A stretch of DNA of 64,000 bases from NCBI GenBank assembly GCA_020284085.1, contig JACEVL010000154.1, positions 853,501-917,500 on the forward strand. Direction: 5' to 3'. The notes under the pieces are model-generated. The model saw only the letters and a list, made by a program, of their open reading frames with translations, made no database searches and was not told the origin of the DNA. Below are positions 11,360 through 22,514 of this stretch, piece by piece. Source of the DNA: Aporrectodea caliginosa (Eukaryota; Annelida; Clitellata; Crassiclitellata; Lumbricidae). Position numbers and translations under genes: made by a program. How positions within the stretch are numbered: the first letter of the stretch is position 1; each line of letters begins with the position of its first letter.

Positions 11360-11740
11360 GGTGTCCCTGATAAACGCTGATATATGGACACCTCAGCTTC
11401 GTCGCACACCATCTCCAGACATCTCAAGTCACTCCTGATTGTTTCTGGCCAGTTCTTTCGTGGTCTTCCTCTCCTCCTTCTCTCCTCCAGAATTCCAGGA
11501 CATCACTTGTTTGACTCTTCTATCTTCATCCATACTAAAAACATGTCCCATCCATTTAAATCTTTTCTCTCTGATGATTGATGATGTTTTCTTATCTTCT
11601 TGTCCTTCCTCTCTCTTATAGTTTTGTGTTATATATCTTGCTGTGCCATGATACATGGCATTCAATCAGTCAATCAAGCAATAAATTGTCGTACTTGTCT
11701 CAGATCCATACAGCAGCATTCTCAAAACTATGCCATTCAA
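11360..11740 (-). pseudogene. LINE C-terminal fragment (endonuclease-RT type)
   Basis: Read on the minus strand, broken frames give, in order, MLLYGSETS, then KRFKWMGHVFSMDEDRRVKQ, and, after a frameshift, RKNWPETIRSDL...CLEMV. This is the usual C-terminal series (LLYGSETW, GHV.RMDDDR, GRP..W) of many invertebrate LINE proteins annotated as endonuclease-reverse transcriptase. The copy is 5'-truncated and frameshifted. Short aatcaatcaa arrays at about 11663-11690 and 11728-11755 interrupt it. Confidence 0.65.
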
Positions 11741-12035
11741 TCAATCAAGCAATCAATTTGCGTTTATTCACTAAATGAAGTGGGCATAAACACAACTTGT
11801 GACATGAGTCAATCAGTGTTTTAATTGATTGGCAGCTAACATTGTTGGTAATCCAGGGGTGGCTATTGAGAGTTAGGTCATAAGTTAGAAGGGAAATTGT
11901 TCAGTGTATGTTTTTATATAATACTCTAGAAATAAAGTTCTGGTCATCTTTTGCACAGAGGGAGAATCCGTGAGGTCGTGGGCTGAGCCAGGCAAATCTT
12001 AGTCCTCTTATTACATTCGTTTTTAATTTGTTGCA

Positions 12036-13872
12036 TTTTTTTTTTTTTGACCCGAGGTACCTCAGATCCCTCAGGAATTATAAAAATTATCCGGAGATAC
12101 AAAAATGCATTCTGGGAAGGCTAGACCTCGTCAAGATCAGGCGGCAAAAAGGTGCCTAGGAAGGCGATGGCGTTAAAGCGTTGGATTATGATGGCAATGC
12201 GCTGGAAAAGATAGCAGGTTTCTCTCGGATCCCCGGTTATACGAGAGAGACAGCGCCCCAACTCTCTGATGAAAAGTAGGCCACTGCTGTTAATTGGGCC
12301 AAGAGTCTCGAATGCCAACGGAACAAAGTGGTAGGTTTGAGCGAGTGTGTTGTATTTGGCGCATTTCCGGTCTGCTGCCAATTCGGCTGCACCGGCTGCT
12401 GTGGCCGATGTGACTGGTAGGTAGGATGCGGCTAGAGTGTCCGTTACTGTGGCATCCCATATCAAAGCACGGCCCATCCGCCATGGAATAAGAGTTAGGC
12501 CGTCAGGTCTCTTTCCGTCCGCTCTGCTAAGGCCCGGTGGCTCCTTCACTGCTGGGTAACCCGCGCGCACAAGACCCCGACAGATCAACTCATTGAGGCT
12601 CGCATGTCTGGCGGTTCTACCTGGTCCTAGGGAGCAAGATAGCCCATGAGAGCCATTGGCCTTGACCAGGACCCCGCAACGGCACTCGTGAGGCTCGCAG
12701 ATGTTGACTCCTAGTCTGAGGCCTACTGCAACTCTCACGGCTTCATCGTCCAGTCTCAGACCACAGGACGTAATTGGCAGAGCAAAAAGCCAATCGCTCG
12801 CATGTGGGGCTGCGACAGCCTTAAGTCTTGCTCGGTGGTATTCGTCAGTGACTGAGCTGCTGAGTATGTTGGCATCCCTGTCTATTAGGGGTTTGTCCCA
12901 GTGTGACTGTTTGTGGGCAATGGTGTTATCTGGGCAGGGGACTGCAGTATCAGCACACCAGCGGTCCTGCAGAGTCCCGACCTGTACATCGTCAAGTACT
13001 TGTAACCTGCTGAGCATGGAGGATTGGAGACACCGAGTACCTGCAGCCGAAGCCAAAAAGGCGGGTAGTGCCAGCGAGGTCACTCGGCGAATGCCCAACC
13101 CACCTGCCTTGACTGGCAGGGAAGCTTGCATCCATTGACTGTCAGAGAGGGACAAATTGAGGATTGATTCCAGCCCATGGCGAAGCAACGAATCAAAATT
13201 CTTCAGCAAGGGGTGATCCACACAAGGAAAGCACCGCAACGTGTGCAAAAGTTTCGGATGACTGAGGGAGCTCCTTAAGAGGATGAGTGCATCATGTTTA
13301 CCTATACCCTCCAACCTTGTGATTGCCAATGACAGACCCTGACACTGGGACTGAAGAATCTGCTCAAGAGCGTCTGATTCAGAAAGTGGAGCACCGAGAA
13401 GAGACGCTGCCTCTGGCTTAACAGACCTAAAGTTCTTCATACCATTGCATTTGGTTGAGAGTGGGCCCCGCGAGATTACCTCACATTTGGCATGGTTAAG
13501 GTGTAAGCCTAGCTTCTCAGACTCCCGCTCTATCATTTCCACATCAGCGGCTACCACAGATTCCTCCCCTCCAAGAGTAAGATCATCCAGGTAGCCAAGC
13601 GTCAGAGCAGATGATAGTTTCAGCAAGATTGGTTGGAGTGGTAAACAGAAGAGGAGTGGTCCTAGAGGGTCACCTTGCTGTGGACCCATCTGTGATAGCA
13701 GTGAAAAGTTGCCAAATTTTAATTCAGTGGCTCCAGCATAGGCAAGATGGCAATAAGGAGCTAGCTCTGGAAGAACACTATACACTGCGAGGAGCATTTG
13801 GTCTCTGTACAAGCTGTTGAAAGCGTTTTCAAAATCTAGCTTGACGAGTATGGAGTCTTGTTGCATTGTTTC
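12036..13872 (-). mobile_element. LINE D insertion, 5'-truncated, with poly(A) and target duplication
   Basis: On the minus strand the insertion ends in a 13-base poly(A) (t-run 12036-12048). It is bounded by the 7-mer tgttgca at 12029-12035 and 13873-13879, a probable target-site duplication. It carries a long open frame for the RT and C-terminal endonuclease part of a LINE protein; the 5' half is missing because reverse transcription stopped early. The long open frame suggests a fairly recent insertion. Confidence 0.8.
12121..13866 (-). CDS. LINE D reverse transcriptase and restriction-like endonuclease (partial ORF)
   Basis: The 581 residues start inside the RT domain. Visible are the A box (VKLDFENAF), PQQGDPLGPLLF, and the catalytic box as LGYLDDLT at about residue 93. 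The C-terminal region has a CCHC-like cluster (CRCG...GSHGLSC...RH at about 396-420). It is followed by KRPDGLTLIP...LIWDATV, which fits the PD-(D/E)XK core of the restriction-like endonuclease used by R2-type LINEs. Many LINEs elsewhere in this window instead have an APE-type nuclease. The first methionine is probably just the first one inside the truncation, not the native start. Clade assignment is inference from motifs. Confidence 0.75.
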   Translation of the reverse strand: MQQDSILVKLDFENAFNSLYRDQMLLAVYSVLPELAPYCHLAYAGATELKFGNFSLLSQMGPQQGDPLGPLLFCLPLQPILLKLSSALTLGYLDDLTLGGEESVVAADVEMIERESEKLGLHLNHAKCEVISRGPLSTKCNGMKNFRSVKPEAASLLGAPLSESDALEQILQSQCQGLSLAITRLEGIGKHDALILLRSSLSHPKLLHTLRCFPCVDHPLLKNFDSLLRHGLESILNLSLSDSQWMQASLPVKAGGLGIRRVTSLALPAFLASAAGTRCLQSSMLSRLQVLDDVQVGTLQDRWCADTAVPCPDNTIAHKQSHWDKPLIDRDANILSSSVTDEYHRARLKAVAAPHASDWLFALPITSCGLRLDDEAVRVAVGLRLGVNICEPHECRCGVLVKANGSHGLSCSLGPGRTARHASLNELICRGLVRAGYPAVKEPPGLSRADGKRPDGLTLIPWRMGRALIWDATVTDTLAASYLPVTSATAAGAAELAADRKCAKYNTLAQTYHFVPLAFETLGPINSSGLLFIRELGRCLSRITGDPRETCYLFQRIAIIIQRFNAIAFLGTFLPPDLDEV

Positions 13873-13879
13873 TGTTGCA

Positions 13880-14580
13880 ATCTGTTTTTTATCTGGGTGG
13901 GTTGCAAGTCTATTGCGTAACCCTCCTCCTTTATCCTGGTTGGGACAGGCTCAGACTTCCTTAGATAGTCTGAGGTGGATTAAGAGACTCTAAAATAGTG
14001 TTGTCGAAAAGAAGAAGACTGAGGATGAATTCAACTTTGTATAGCTTTTCTCTTGTCTGTCCTCCTGTCCAATGAGCATACATGTCGCCACATGAGAATT
14101 ATAGTGTTCTATCTGCAGTTTTGTTTACTTTTGAGTTAGACACACTGTCCAATTCAGGGTAATTTGTTCTATCTTCGTGCAGAATGGCGCTTGTTGAAAT
14201 GGTGCCTTTTCTGGGAAAAGAACAGAAGTATTCTATTCTATTTGCATATTCTTACCAACTGATAGGCATTATAATATTCTATGTGAACCACAACCAATTA
14301 TATTCCAGAGATTTAATCACGTGGATATTACAGAACAGGCTGTTTCTTGATTATTGTAAACATGGTTCAGGATTATCTTGTTCGATTACGGTCACATGGT
14401 CTGAATGGCAAACTGTAATTCGCACATGCATATAGAACATTATAATAGTAAGCGTGTTCTGTTACAGAAGGATAATCAAAAAATATTACATAAAGAGACA
14501 AAATGGAGAGACTAATTCGAAAATAATGCACATATAGGGCCTATACAATGATGGCAAGTATCACAGTTAAAAATGATATT
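13880..14580. other. Unassigned intronic sequence
   Basis: Only short frames without recognised motifs; no element ends detected. Confidence 0.4.
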
Positions 14581-15230
14581 ACAAAAATAGCTTGGGGGCG
14601 AAAGAGTTGATTAACAGGCGGTGGAGGACAGAAAAGTGAGAGGCAAGAGGAAGATGGGAGTCTTGACTCGAAACATTGAAACTCTTGGGGTTTCGGCGAG
14701 GAGACGAGACAGAGTCAGAGAGGAAGGGGAAGAGGAATTTCGGAGGAGAAGATTCTCAGGGGAGATAGGGCCGGAGTTAATGAGAGGGCCAAGGGAGCAG
14801 GATCGGAGGGCTGCGACTGTGGACCTGTAAACGACGACCTGACTCTGATTATTACTGTTATGTAAATACGCCGTGCATATTTCTCGTATAAGAATTTCGT
14901 CAAACGAAGCGTCTCGTGTGTTTCTGCTTGATGCAACCCACGTCCTAGTGCAACTAAGCCCCCGAAGTTAGCCTGCACTCGATCATAGCACCACTGCCAC
15001 CAGATACTGAAAGACAATACTAGGAAGATCGTTGTTCAGTATAGTCACAGCTTTCTCAGTACAAGTGGCTTGTAATTCTACGAGCTGTGCTGACTAACAA
15101 CTGAGTTTTTGTTCTCCAGAATGTAGGACACTGTCTTGATCATTCCATCCTCAAATTTCTAGATTGGAATAATTAAAAGTATATCCTGTTTGCTAGCCTG
15201 CTTCTTGTATTTGTTGTTTTATCAAGTAGC
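14580..15230 (-). repeat. Possible LTR-retroelement leader remnant
   Basis: On the minus strand, tctggtggcagtggtgc (about 14990-15006) resembles the tggtggcag-type sequence just after the 5' LTR of some Gypsy-like elements. It is preceded by a stretch that could be an LTR end and followed by a pyrimidine-rich leader. No gag or pol is present and no second LTR copy was found. Weak call. Confidence 0.25.
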
Positions 15231-15469
15231 ATGCAAGTTAAGTACTTCAATAGGGTGCTCAAAAAAAATTAAAAGTTGAAAATTCATTTCCCCGGGCATT
15301 TTTCCATGCGTATCATACAGATGAGTCTAAAAATCCAAACTTTAGGCTTTTACATTAAGGTTATTAAGCCTTGGTACCAGCACGATGAAGTTTAAAAAAA
15401 TCGCTATGTTTCGGTTGAAAACACAAATTGCGGGCGCCGGATATTCAAGTATATATGAAAAAACTAGTA

Positions 15470-16160
15470 AGTTTTCATATTGATCAGAACATGAAAGTTT
15501 TCAAGTACAAGTACAAGCACTGAGGTCTCAAGTACAGGTATACTTGTACTGCAATAACAAGGCTATATGTACTTCCTTGACAAAGCAATGGTGTATTGCG
15601 GCTATTGCCACATGCACTTATTTAGAATTTTGCTTTTTTGAGAAATATAAAGGATGTGAGCATCTTGTCACTCAGATTCGTTCAAAGCTGTTTTATTATT
15701 AAACTAAACACACACAGGAGCGCTAAATACAGGCACACTCAAAACTCTAAGCGCTGGTTCATAAAGTTTGTCAAGAACAGTTTTGCTGCATTTCCAGACT
15801 TCCAAACAATCAACTTCATCAAAGTCATCATGGCTTTTGATATTCAAATAGGCTGGCACTTGTGATGAAAAGCTGCTCGGTTTCACCGAAGTAGTGACCA
15901 AATAGCTTAGAGTTTTTGTTGCAGGAGGTCTGCAAGACACTGCAGTTTCTGTTGCTGTAACCGTAAGCGTGATTATCGTGCCAAAATGAGACGTTTGTGT
16001 AGCACCTGCTCCACCACTGCCAAAGACACTTGATGTGGTCCCAAACAAAGCATGTGTCTCATTCACATAAGACAGAATCATATATGTACACATTAAATAA
16101 GAACATGCTAGTTGTAGGCAGTTTTTGACTAATGGAGCAACACAAAGAAAATGCATTAAT
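15470..16160 (-). pseudogene. hAT transposase remnant, C-terminal dimerisation region
   Basis: The minus-strand frame 16156-15704 ends with FDEVDCLEVWKCSKTVLDKL and then ALRVLSVPVFSAP. This matches the pattern of the hAT C-terminal dimerisation domain (LxWWK...FPxLxxLAxxxLxVPxSSAPxER), with the final ER lost. Downstream on the same strand (15500-15560) are aagtacaagtac words typical of element ends, but no paired terminal repeat was found. The N-terminal zinc finger and catalytic parts are missing. Confidence 0.55.
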
Positions 16161-16690
16161 TAATGTGTTAAGTAGTACACAAAAGTGATTTGCAAATGAC
16201 TACCTAACTAAGCGTGTTTTGAGACAGATTTTGAGACAGGTGTTTCCTTAACAGGGCTATATGCACCATCTCGCACATGCAGCAGAAGACTGTTCCAAGA
16301 GGAACATAGAACATAGAGGAACAGAAAACTCAATTTTCACAAGTGAGCCCCATTCACACATTAATTCCATATAAGCTATAGGTTCAGTGGTTTATTGCTA
16401 GCAGTCCCATAGTGCAATTCATAAAATGCATTAATTCGATGAATAAGCTGGTTTCCCTATTGCGGTTTTCATGTGGTGCTGAGAAATTTCGATGACTTAC
16501 ATTTACATTACTCGATAGAGTTCAAATGATTTGTCACCTTTCCATATGAAGTCTTTGCAATTGTTTAACAAAGTTTGATGTGCCAGTTTTTTCTGTAATT
16601 ATAGTTTTCTCAATACAAAACAGCAGAAATAACATTTCCCTTTACAGTGAAATTTCCATAACCAAGCTTCACCACTCTAGGATATTAGTA
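16160..16690. other. Unassigned intronic sequence
   Basis: No element ends, arrays or coding patterns recognised. Confidence 0.4.
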
Positions 16691-17207
16691 TTTTTATTAT
16701 TAACACTAGACGTTTCTACTCGACTTTGCACGGGTTGTCTCTACCTAATATATTATTTTCCCCTAGGCTAAATATTGTAGACGAAGCTTGGACTCTTGTT
16801 AGTGTTTCATTGGCGAGAGATATTTTTCAGGGCTTCGCACAGTTTATCTTTGTCTTTTTTAATTATAGTTGCCGCTTGATTTGTGTGGTTAACTTTGGCT
16901 GCTTTGAATTTGCTCTATCCTATGTATAGTTCCCGAAAGATTTTAAAATGTAAAATGTAAACGATTGCGTTTTCTATAGCAACCGAAGCCTCGACCCTGC
17001 TCATTTTTTTCAGTGAATTGATTGGTGAGTCCCAATCCTTCATCACCACTTTCCCGTTTGAATGGACGCCACGGCGGCCATGCCATTTAGGATCGACGTG
17101 CAAGGACCGTGCTAACCCAAGATTTCAATTTCTCAAATAAGCCGACATCGGGAAGCGAATCACGATCCTCACGCTCTCTAGAATTGAGACGCCACATACG
17201 CAGCTCT

Positions 17208-18461
17208 TAGGGTGACCACATGTCCCGGATTGCGGGGGACGGTCCCGGAATTGATAAAAATGTCCCGCGTCCCAGGCACGTCCATCCCGGGACAATGCAA
17301 CGTCCCGGAATTAATTTTTCTATCACCTTGTCACCTTGTGCCATTAGTTCGTGGAACTCTAGCGACCGCCGTGACCAGCTTCCTCCAATCCTCCCTGCTT
17401 CGTACCGCATCCCTTAGTTGTGCGAGGCTCATCGCTGTCCTCCTATATATCTCTTCCATCCAGCGAGTTCTCGGCCGACCCCTACTCCTCCTCCCCTCCC
17501 CGCACGCCAGCATCATCTCCTTCTCCAATCCCTCTGCTCTCATTACGTGTCCAAAGTACATCAATTTCTGTCTAATGGCCCTTTGTTATAATTTTTCTAT
17601 AAGTTAATTACATACGTAGAATTTGCTATTTTAATTTTACAAATAATTATAAAGTGAAAAAGAACATCACAATTTGCAGCGCCGCACAAAACTTACAAAT
17701 TCGCGGTACAATATAAACTGAAGAGTGTGGCTAACTGTAGGTCTACGTTCTGCCATAGATCTCGAGGCTATAGGCTATGCCCAGTAATATATGATGTCTA
17801 TGCCATCTATGGCTATGTCCTACGCTTATTAAATCAGAACTTCAGGTGAAGATGAACGTCGATATGGATAGCCAAACATTTCATAAGTTTGTCATCTTGA
17901 TCAAAGAGTTTGTTGATCGTGCAATGAATGAATGGCGAGATCGCCTTAGAGCATGTAGGCTATTCGTGCTAATGGCGGGAATTTTTAACATCAGATTTGA
18001 AGAACAGCATTTGACTCAAATTAACGTTAAATGCTGGTATCTACACGTTTCGTCGAATAACTTGAATTGTAAAGTTTAATAAAACAAATGAAATTTTAAT
18101 TGTTAGAAAGTTAGAATTTTGTTTGTCCAAATTTTAATGTGCATAACTTTGGACCCTGCTGATAGAATTTGACGCAATTTTCCGACAACATTGATAATTT
18201 ATCCCTTATTTAATCGGTAGAATTTTATAGAATTATTTTTAGAATGGACATGTTTATTGCCAAAACTTTTGTTTTCTGTCCATTCTAAAAATAATTCAAT
18301 TGAAAGACAGTGAATAAGCACGCAGTAAAGTTTCATTATTTTGTATTGCATAGCGCTCCTCTTAAAAAGCCCAGCTCCTATTTAAATGTAACTTAGAATA
18401 TATTGTGAGTAGGGCCCGCTGTGGTGTCGCGGAATGGCAGAAAAGAAATGTGGTCACCCTA
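17208..18461. mobile_element. hAT-like element of the TAGGGTGACCACAT family, copy 1
   Basis: The inverted ends are TAGGGTGACCACAT and ATGTGGTCACCCTA. The left subterminal region carries several gtcccgg / ccgggac words. The family is shared with 55209-57569: beyond the ends, both copies share the central block around gaatggcgagatcgcctta. Target duplications are degenerate (cgcagct versus tgtagct, differing by C-to-T changes), in keeping with an older insertion than copy 2. A LINE fragment lies inside; no transposase is present. Confidence 0.75.
17331..17590 (-). pseudogene. LINE C-terminal fragment inside the hAT-like element
   Basis: The minus-strand frame contains MMYFGHVMRAEGLEKEMMLA, then RSRGRPRTRWMEEI and LAQLRDAVRSREDWRKLV. 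This is the C-terminal signature of an endonuclease-RT LINE (GHV, GRPR.RW, ..DR..WR). It is open but carries only the last 77 residues. It is absent from the sister hAT copy at 55.2 kb, so it was added after the copies separated. Confidence 0.7.
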
Positions 18462-18984
18462 ATGTAGCTAGATGACGTCTTTCGCTTGTCGAAGAAATCC
18501 CGAAATGCCTTGCGAACGCTCCGTTTTAAGAGTCTATTTCAAGTAGCCGTGTGTTGTAGGACGTTATGAGAAATCAGAAATGGCGGCGTTTTGCAACGGA
18601 TCGATATTTTTAAATGTCCATATATCAGCGTTTAAAGTAAATTGTGAGCTGAGAATAGTCGCGTTTACCTACAAATGACTGTTAAAATGTTTTGTAAAAT
18701 TTTTCATATCGCTAAAGCATGAATTCCCTTTCAGATCGTTTAGTGGGACAGACAAACAAACAAACATACAAACAAACGGAATGACAAACTTCAAGCCTTA
18801 TAGTATAAGATTATCACCGTCCGTGGCCGCTATTTTAACAAGGGTGACATTCTGATCAAGTCCATACAGAACTGCCAAATGTCAAATGTCCAGAACGTAA
18901 GAATTAATGACTAAAAGAAAAGACAAGGCTTACTGGAAAGTGGAAACCTGTCCGAATGTCAGTTGTGTCCAAGTACTTAGTTCC

Positions 18985-20190
18985 CAAGTACGTGTACAGG
19001 CAATTCGGTTTCCTGTTTTCGCTTATATTTGACCAGTTTTCAGTGTTTCACAGTCACTATTTCTAACTATCCAACCGGCTAATGAAGGTCTTAACGTTGA
19101 GGATTATATAGAAATTCCTAAGAAAGCGGATTTTTCGGTAACGGGCAGATTAATTACGTTTTAAGAAGAAAGGGATCAATCTTCATGGCATAGAGACAGG
19201 TGACGTCATCGAGGCAGCCATCTTATCACGGCAAGGACACATGACGTCAGGATATGACATCAGCTCAAGTATGCCTGTAAGCTATATGCGAGCCAAGATT
19301 CTTAACATCAGAGGCCCTAAGCACAACGATAGCAATCGTACCTACCATAATATCCTGAATTTTATACCTGCCGCAAAGATTTTACGATTTCGTGGATCAA
19401 GGGCTGTCTCTCATTGCAGAAAAGCCATCTAATGAAATATTGTTGCTTTTCTTCTAAGGAAGTGGAGTCTCCCCACTCAGACATTCCGGGTGTTGTTGTA
19501 GATAAAACGCAGAGGCCTATCCCTGTGAGGAATACTCAACGTGTTAATGGACGACTGAGGTTACCAATCGACCATGCCATAGGGTTTCTGTGCTCCTATC
19601 ACCAGAGCGCGCCAGCCCACTACTGGAGTCGAACTATCTTCTCAACCTTCAGCTACGTATTATCCTTCCCTCCTGCTTCTAAATGCCACAAGTTTCGCGC
19701 AACCTCATGCAACTGACCACTTTGCTGCTGATTTAACCACCCTTGCCTTCGACGTTGCAGTTGTCACCGAGAGCTGGCTCAAGCCACACCACGATAACGT
19801 CCCTGGATACCCCCTGTTCCGGCGTGACAGGATGGGTTGCAAGGGTGGAGGGATTGCGATATGCTGTGAAAACACTCTTCAACCCGTTCTACACCTACGG
19901 GAAAGATATCGAGCTCCATTAGATTTTGCTCAGAACTGACATTTGAGACTTACATATATAACCCCCCAACAACCACTATACAGAACCGAAGCTACCAGTC
20001 TAACCTCGATCGTCTGGAAGAGATTTTAGCCATGCCCTGCAGTCCGACCATTCTTCTGGTGGGAGACTTTAATCGTCTCCCAACCGAGCACATTCTTCAG
20101 ATGGGCCTACGAGTAGTATTTGAAGGACCTACACATGAGGGCCAAGCCCTCGACCGAGTATATGCTTCGGTGCGCATTGACAACATCTGT
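18985..20190 (+). pseudogene. LINE B, 5' leader and endonuclease part, 3'-truncated
   Basis: From about 19161 (ttaagaagaaagggatc) the sequence matches the 5' leader of the LINE B copy at 44.6 kb, including gagacaggtgacgtca and ggcagccat. Broken frames at 19740-20190 encode the APE-type endonuclease: VVTESWLK, YPLFRRDR..., GGGIAI, LVGDFN, then MGLRVVFEGP and ALDRVYAS. These line up with AETWFK, GGGVAIY, LAGDFNQ and MGLRAEFEGP of the later copy. It has frameshifts and stops abruptly near 20190. Bases 19025-19160 resemble the 5' leader of LINE A instead. Confidence 0.75.
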
Positions 20191-20199
20191 TAGTAGTAA

Positions 20200-20900
20200 G
20201 TAAACTGACAGTTCTAGACACCCACGTGACCTCTGACGTCACTGACCTCATTAGCATAACAATAAGAGTCTATTGACCTAGTTTCCATGATGACGGCATG
20301 CCTAGTTTCTGACACCTATGCTTGCCCGCACAACAATGACCTTATTAGCATATCATTAGTATGCCACATGACCTATGATGTAACAATCACGTGATCTGAT
20401 CACATGACCTTATTAGCATTTGAAGAGGTGTTTTGTTTACCTAGTTTCCATAACAACGGCACGCTTAGTTTCTGGCGCACCTCCACTGAACAATGTCCTA
20501 ATTATTCATTCATTCATTCATTTCAGATATTTTTATAGCGCCCCTTCAAGATTTCTACTCAGAGGCGCTCCCGACTACAGCGCGGACACTGAATCGGAGT
20601 TTCACGCCGAAGCGCATGAGCAATTGCGAGTGAAGGACTTGCCCAGGGTCCCTACGCGGTGGCTTGAGGTGGATTCGAACCCGCAACCCTCCGGCTTCAA
20701 GGCACCAAACATACCCCCTTGAGGTGGATTCGAACCCGCAACCGTCCGGCTGCAAGGCACCGAACATACCCCTACACCACCGCGCCCCATAATTAGCGTA
20801 TTAACAAGAGATTGTTTATCTAATTTCCATGACGACGGCACGCAGCATAGTTGTAGGGTAGGCCTATACTCATTTACATATATTACAAAGGATGTTTTTC
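20200..20900. repeat. Diverged tandem repeat interrupted by a SINE
   Basis: The block (a)ttagca...cctagtttccat.a.gacggca(t/c)gc occurs near 20258-20310, 20413-20480 and, beyond the SINE, 20791-20845. Many words contain tgacctt, cacgtgac and gtcatc. The SINE split the last two units. Confidence 0.55.
20505..20788 (-). mobile_element. SINE1 (tRNA-derived head, LINE C tail), with duplicated head
   Basis: Read on the minus strand it starts ggggcgcggtggtgtagggg (box A region) and has box B gggttcgaatcc. It ends with gtcgggagcgcctctgagta...ggggcgctata and an (atga)n tail, which is the 3' end of LINE C (compare 33495-33575). A 50-base piece with box B is present twice in tandem (20665-20715, 20719-20770). 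The 6-mer taatta flanks it (20499-20504, 20790-20795) and may be the target duplication. Confidence 0.8.
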
Positions 20901-20929
20901 ACAACGCACAATAACGGGTTCAAACCCGT

Positions 20930-21260
20930 TTCTAACATCGACCAATTAGAGCATGCATCCGCACGCAGGCGCAGTTGGGAATACATCTCCGCACGCAGAC
21001 ATACATAGCATCAAACTATAACATGTTCAAATCACTTTTACAGTTGAATACATTTGAATGTAAGTACAAATAGCGAACTATTGCACAAGTTTAGAGTTTG
21101 ACATATGACATTATAGCAATTTGAAGTTCCATAGAGACAGAGAAACAGACAGCTTGTTAGAGAGAAGCACATGAAATTTTCACATGTCAATTTTAACATA
21201 TAAACATTTGAATGTAAATACATAAAGCGAACTCTTGAGCAAGTTTAAAGTTTGATAGAT
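20930..21260. repeat. Tandem repeat, about 155 bp unit, two copies
   Basis: The segments starting at about 21050 and 21206 share acatttgaatgtaa(g/a)taca, agcgaact, aagttta.agtttga and atgacattata. They pass without a clear break into the ctttagaagtt minisatellite farther on. Confidence 0.55.
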
Positions 21261-21599
21261 GACATTATACGGTAACGAGCGTGGTTTTAATTGAAAATGT
21301 TACGAACTGTGTGACTTATTTACATACTTATTAACACAGTATATCTTTGCATTTGAATCCTTGTACAACGAACTCTTACTCTTACTTGCACGGACATAGT
21401 TACCCACCATTGTAGAGTACGAACATTCCAGAGAATTCGCTACGTATCCACACAGCACAACTATTCCACAATTCAATCATATTATTTAGTTTTCTAGCAG
21501 TGCTTTAGAAGTTGACTACTTTAAACACACTTTCAAACTTGTAGCCATTTAGAAGTTTTCAGATTTTATCAGTATTCGAACCTACTATTTCACCAAATC

Positions 21600-21858
21600 G
21601 ACAGGCAACATTATAGCACTTTAGAAGTTACAGTCAGAGAGTGTTAGAGAGAGGAGCGTGGAGATTTTCGCATGGTGCTTTAGAAGTTTGAGAGACAGAG
21701 AACTTGAGAGAAAGATGAGATGCGCTAGACTTTCATATGTCGCTTTAGAAGTTCGAGAGAGTGAGAGTGACAGAGTGCTTGAGAGAGAGACGAACTAGAT
21801 TTGCGTATGGCGCTTTAGAAGTTCAAGAGAATGAGAGCGTTACAGAGTATGAGCAGAG
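21600..21858. repeat. Minisatellite, about 70 bp unit, left part
   Basis: Units carry gctttagaagttc, then gagagagtgagag, then a tgagagag..gatttt.cata word. At least four units are visible. The array resumes at 25032-25185 after the transposon 21859-25024, so one array was split by that insertion. Confidence 0.65.
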
Positions 21859-22514
21859 CAGTACCGGCCTGACCACTGTGCGAGCTGTGCCATTGCACAG
21901 GGCCTGCAAATTAGGGGGTCCGAAAATGTCAGAAAATTAACATGAACAAGACACCCTAATAATAATAGGCCTAGTATGGTTTCAGTTAAATCTTCTCTTT
22001 TATCAAAAAATAAAAAATAAAAGTCATGGTAAAAACTTAATTTTCTCTGGCATTTTATGTGACATTTTCAGGTCCCTGTTAGTGGGGAGGCCCGAAAATC
22101 TCACAGTAAAACCTGTGATATTTTCGGGCCCCCTATTGTTGGGGGCCCAAAAGTGTCACAGAAAATTAACATGAACAAGCCACCTTAATAATAATATTAT
22201 GGTTTCAATTTAATTTAATCTTCTCTTTTGTCAAAAAATAAAGGTAAAATGGTACCAAGTTGAAACCATTTGACTTATATTTGTTGACATAATATTATAC
22301 GTTGTCGCAAAAGATAACATTAGGTGCAGAAATGATTACCATTTTGCACCCAGAAATAGTTATACTTTGATATGCTATGCTTAAATTTTAAGTGAATGCT
22401 ATGCTTAAATTTTAAGTGAGAAATTTTACATCTTGAATACTTGTGTCCACGAGCTATGACTAGAGAAAGTAAGGGTCTCTGGTCCAAAAAGTTTCCAATC
22501 CACTGTTGTACGTG

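Larger units (their letters stand above)
16695..18810 (+). repeat. Long interspersed repeat R1, copy 2
   Basis: Same landmark order as copy 1 at 8480-10190. It opens with cgactttgcacgggtt, continues with ctaaatattgtagacgaagct, then aaatgtccatatatcagcg, atagtcgcgttta and gttttgtaaaatttttc, and closes with caaacaaaca words and tatagtataagatt. The hAT-like element at 17208-18461 interrupts it. It lacks the piggyBac-like insertion of copy 1, so it shows the empty form of that site. Confidence 0.6.
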
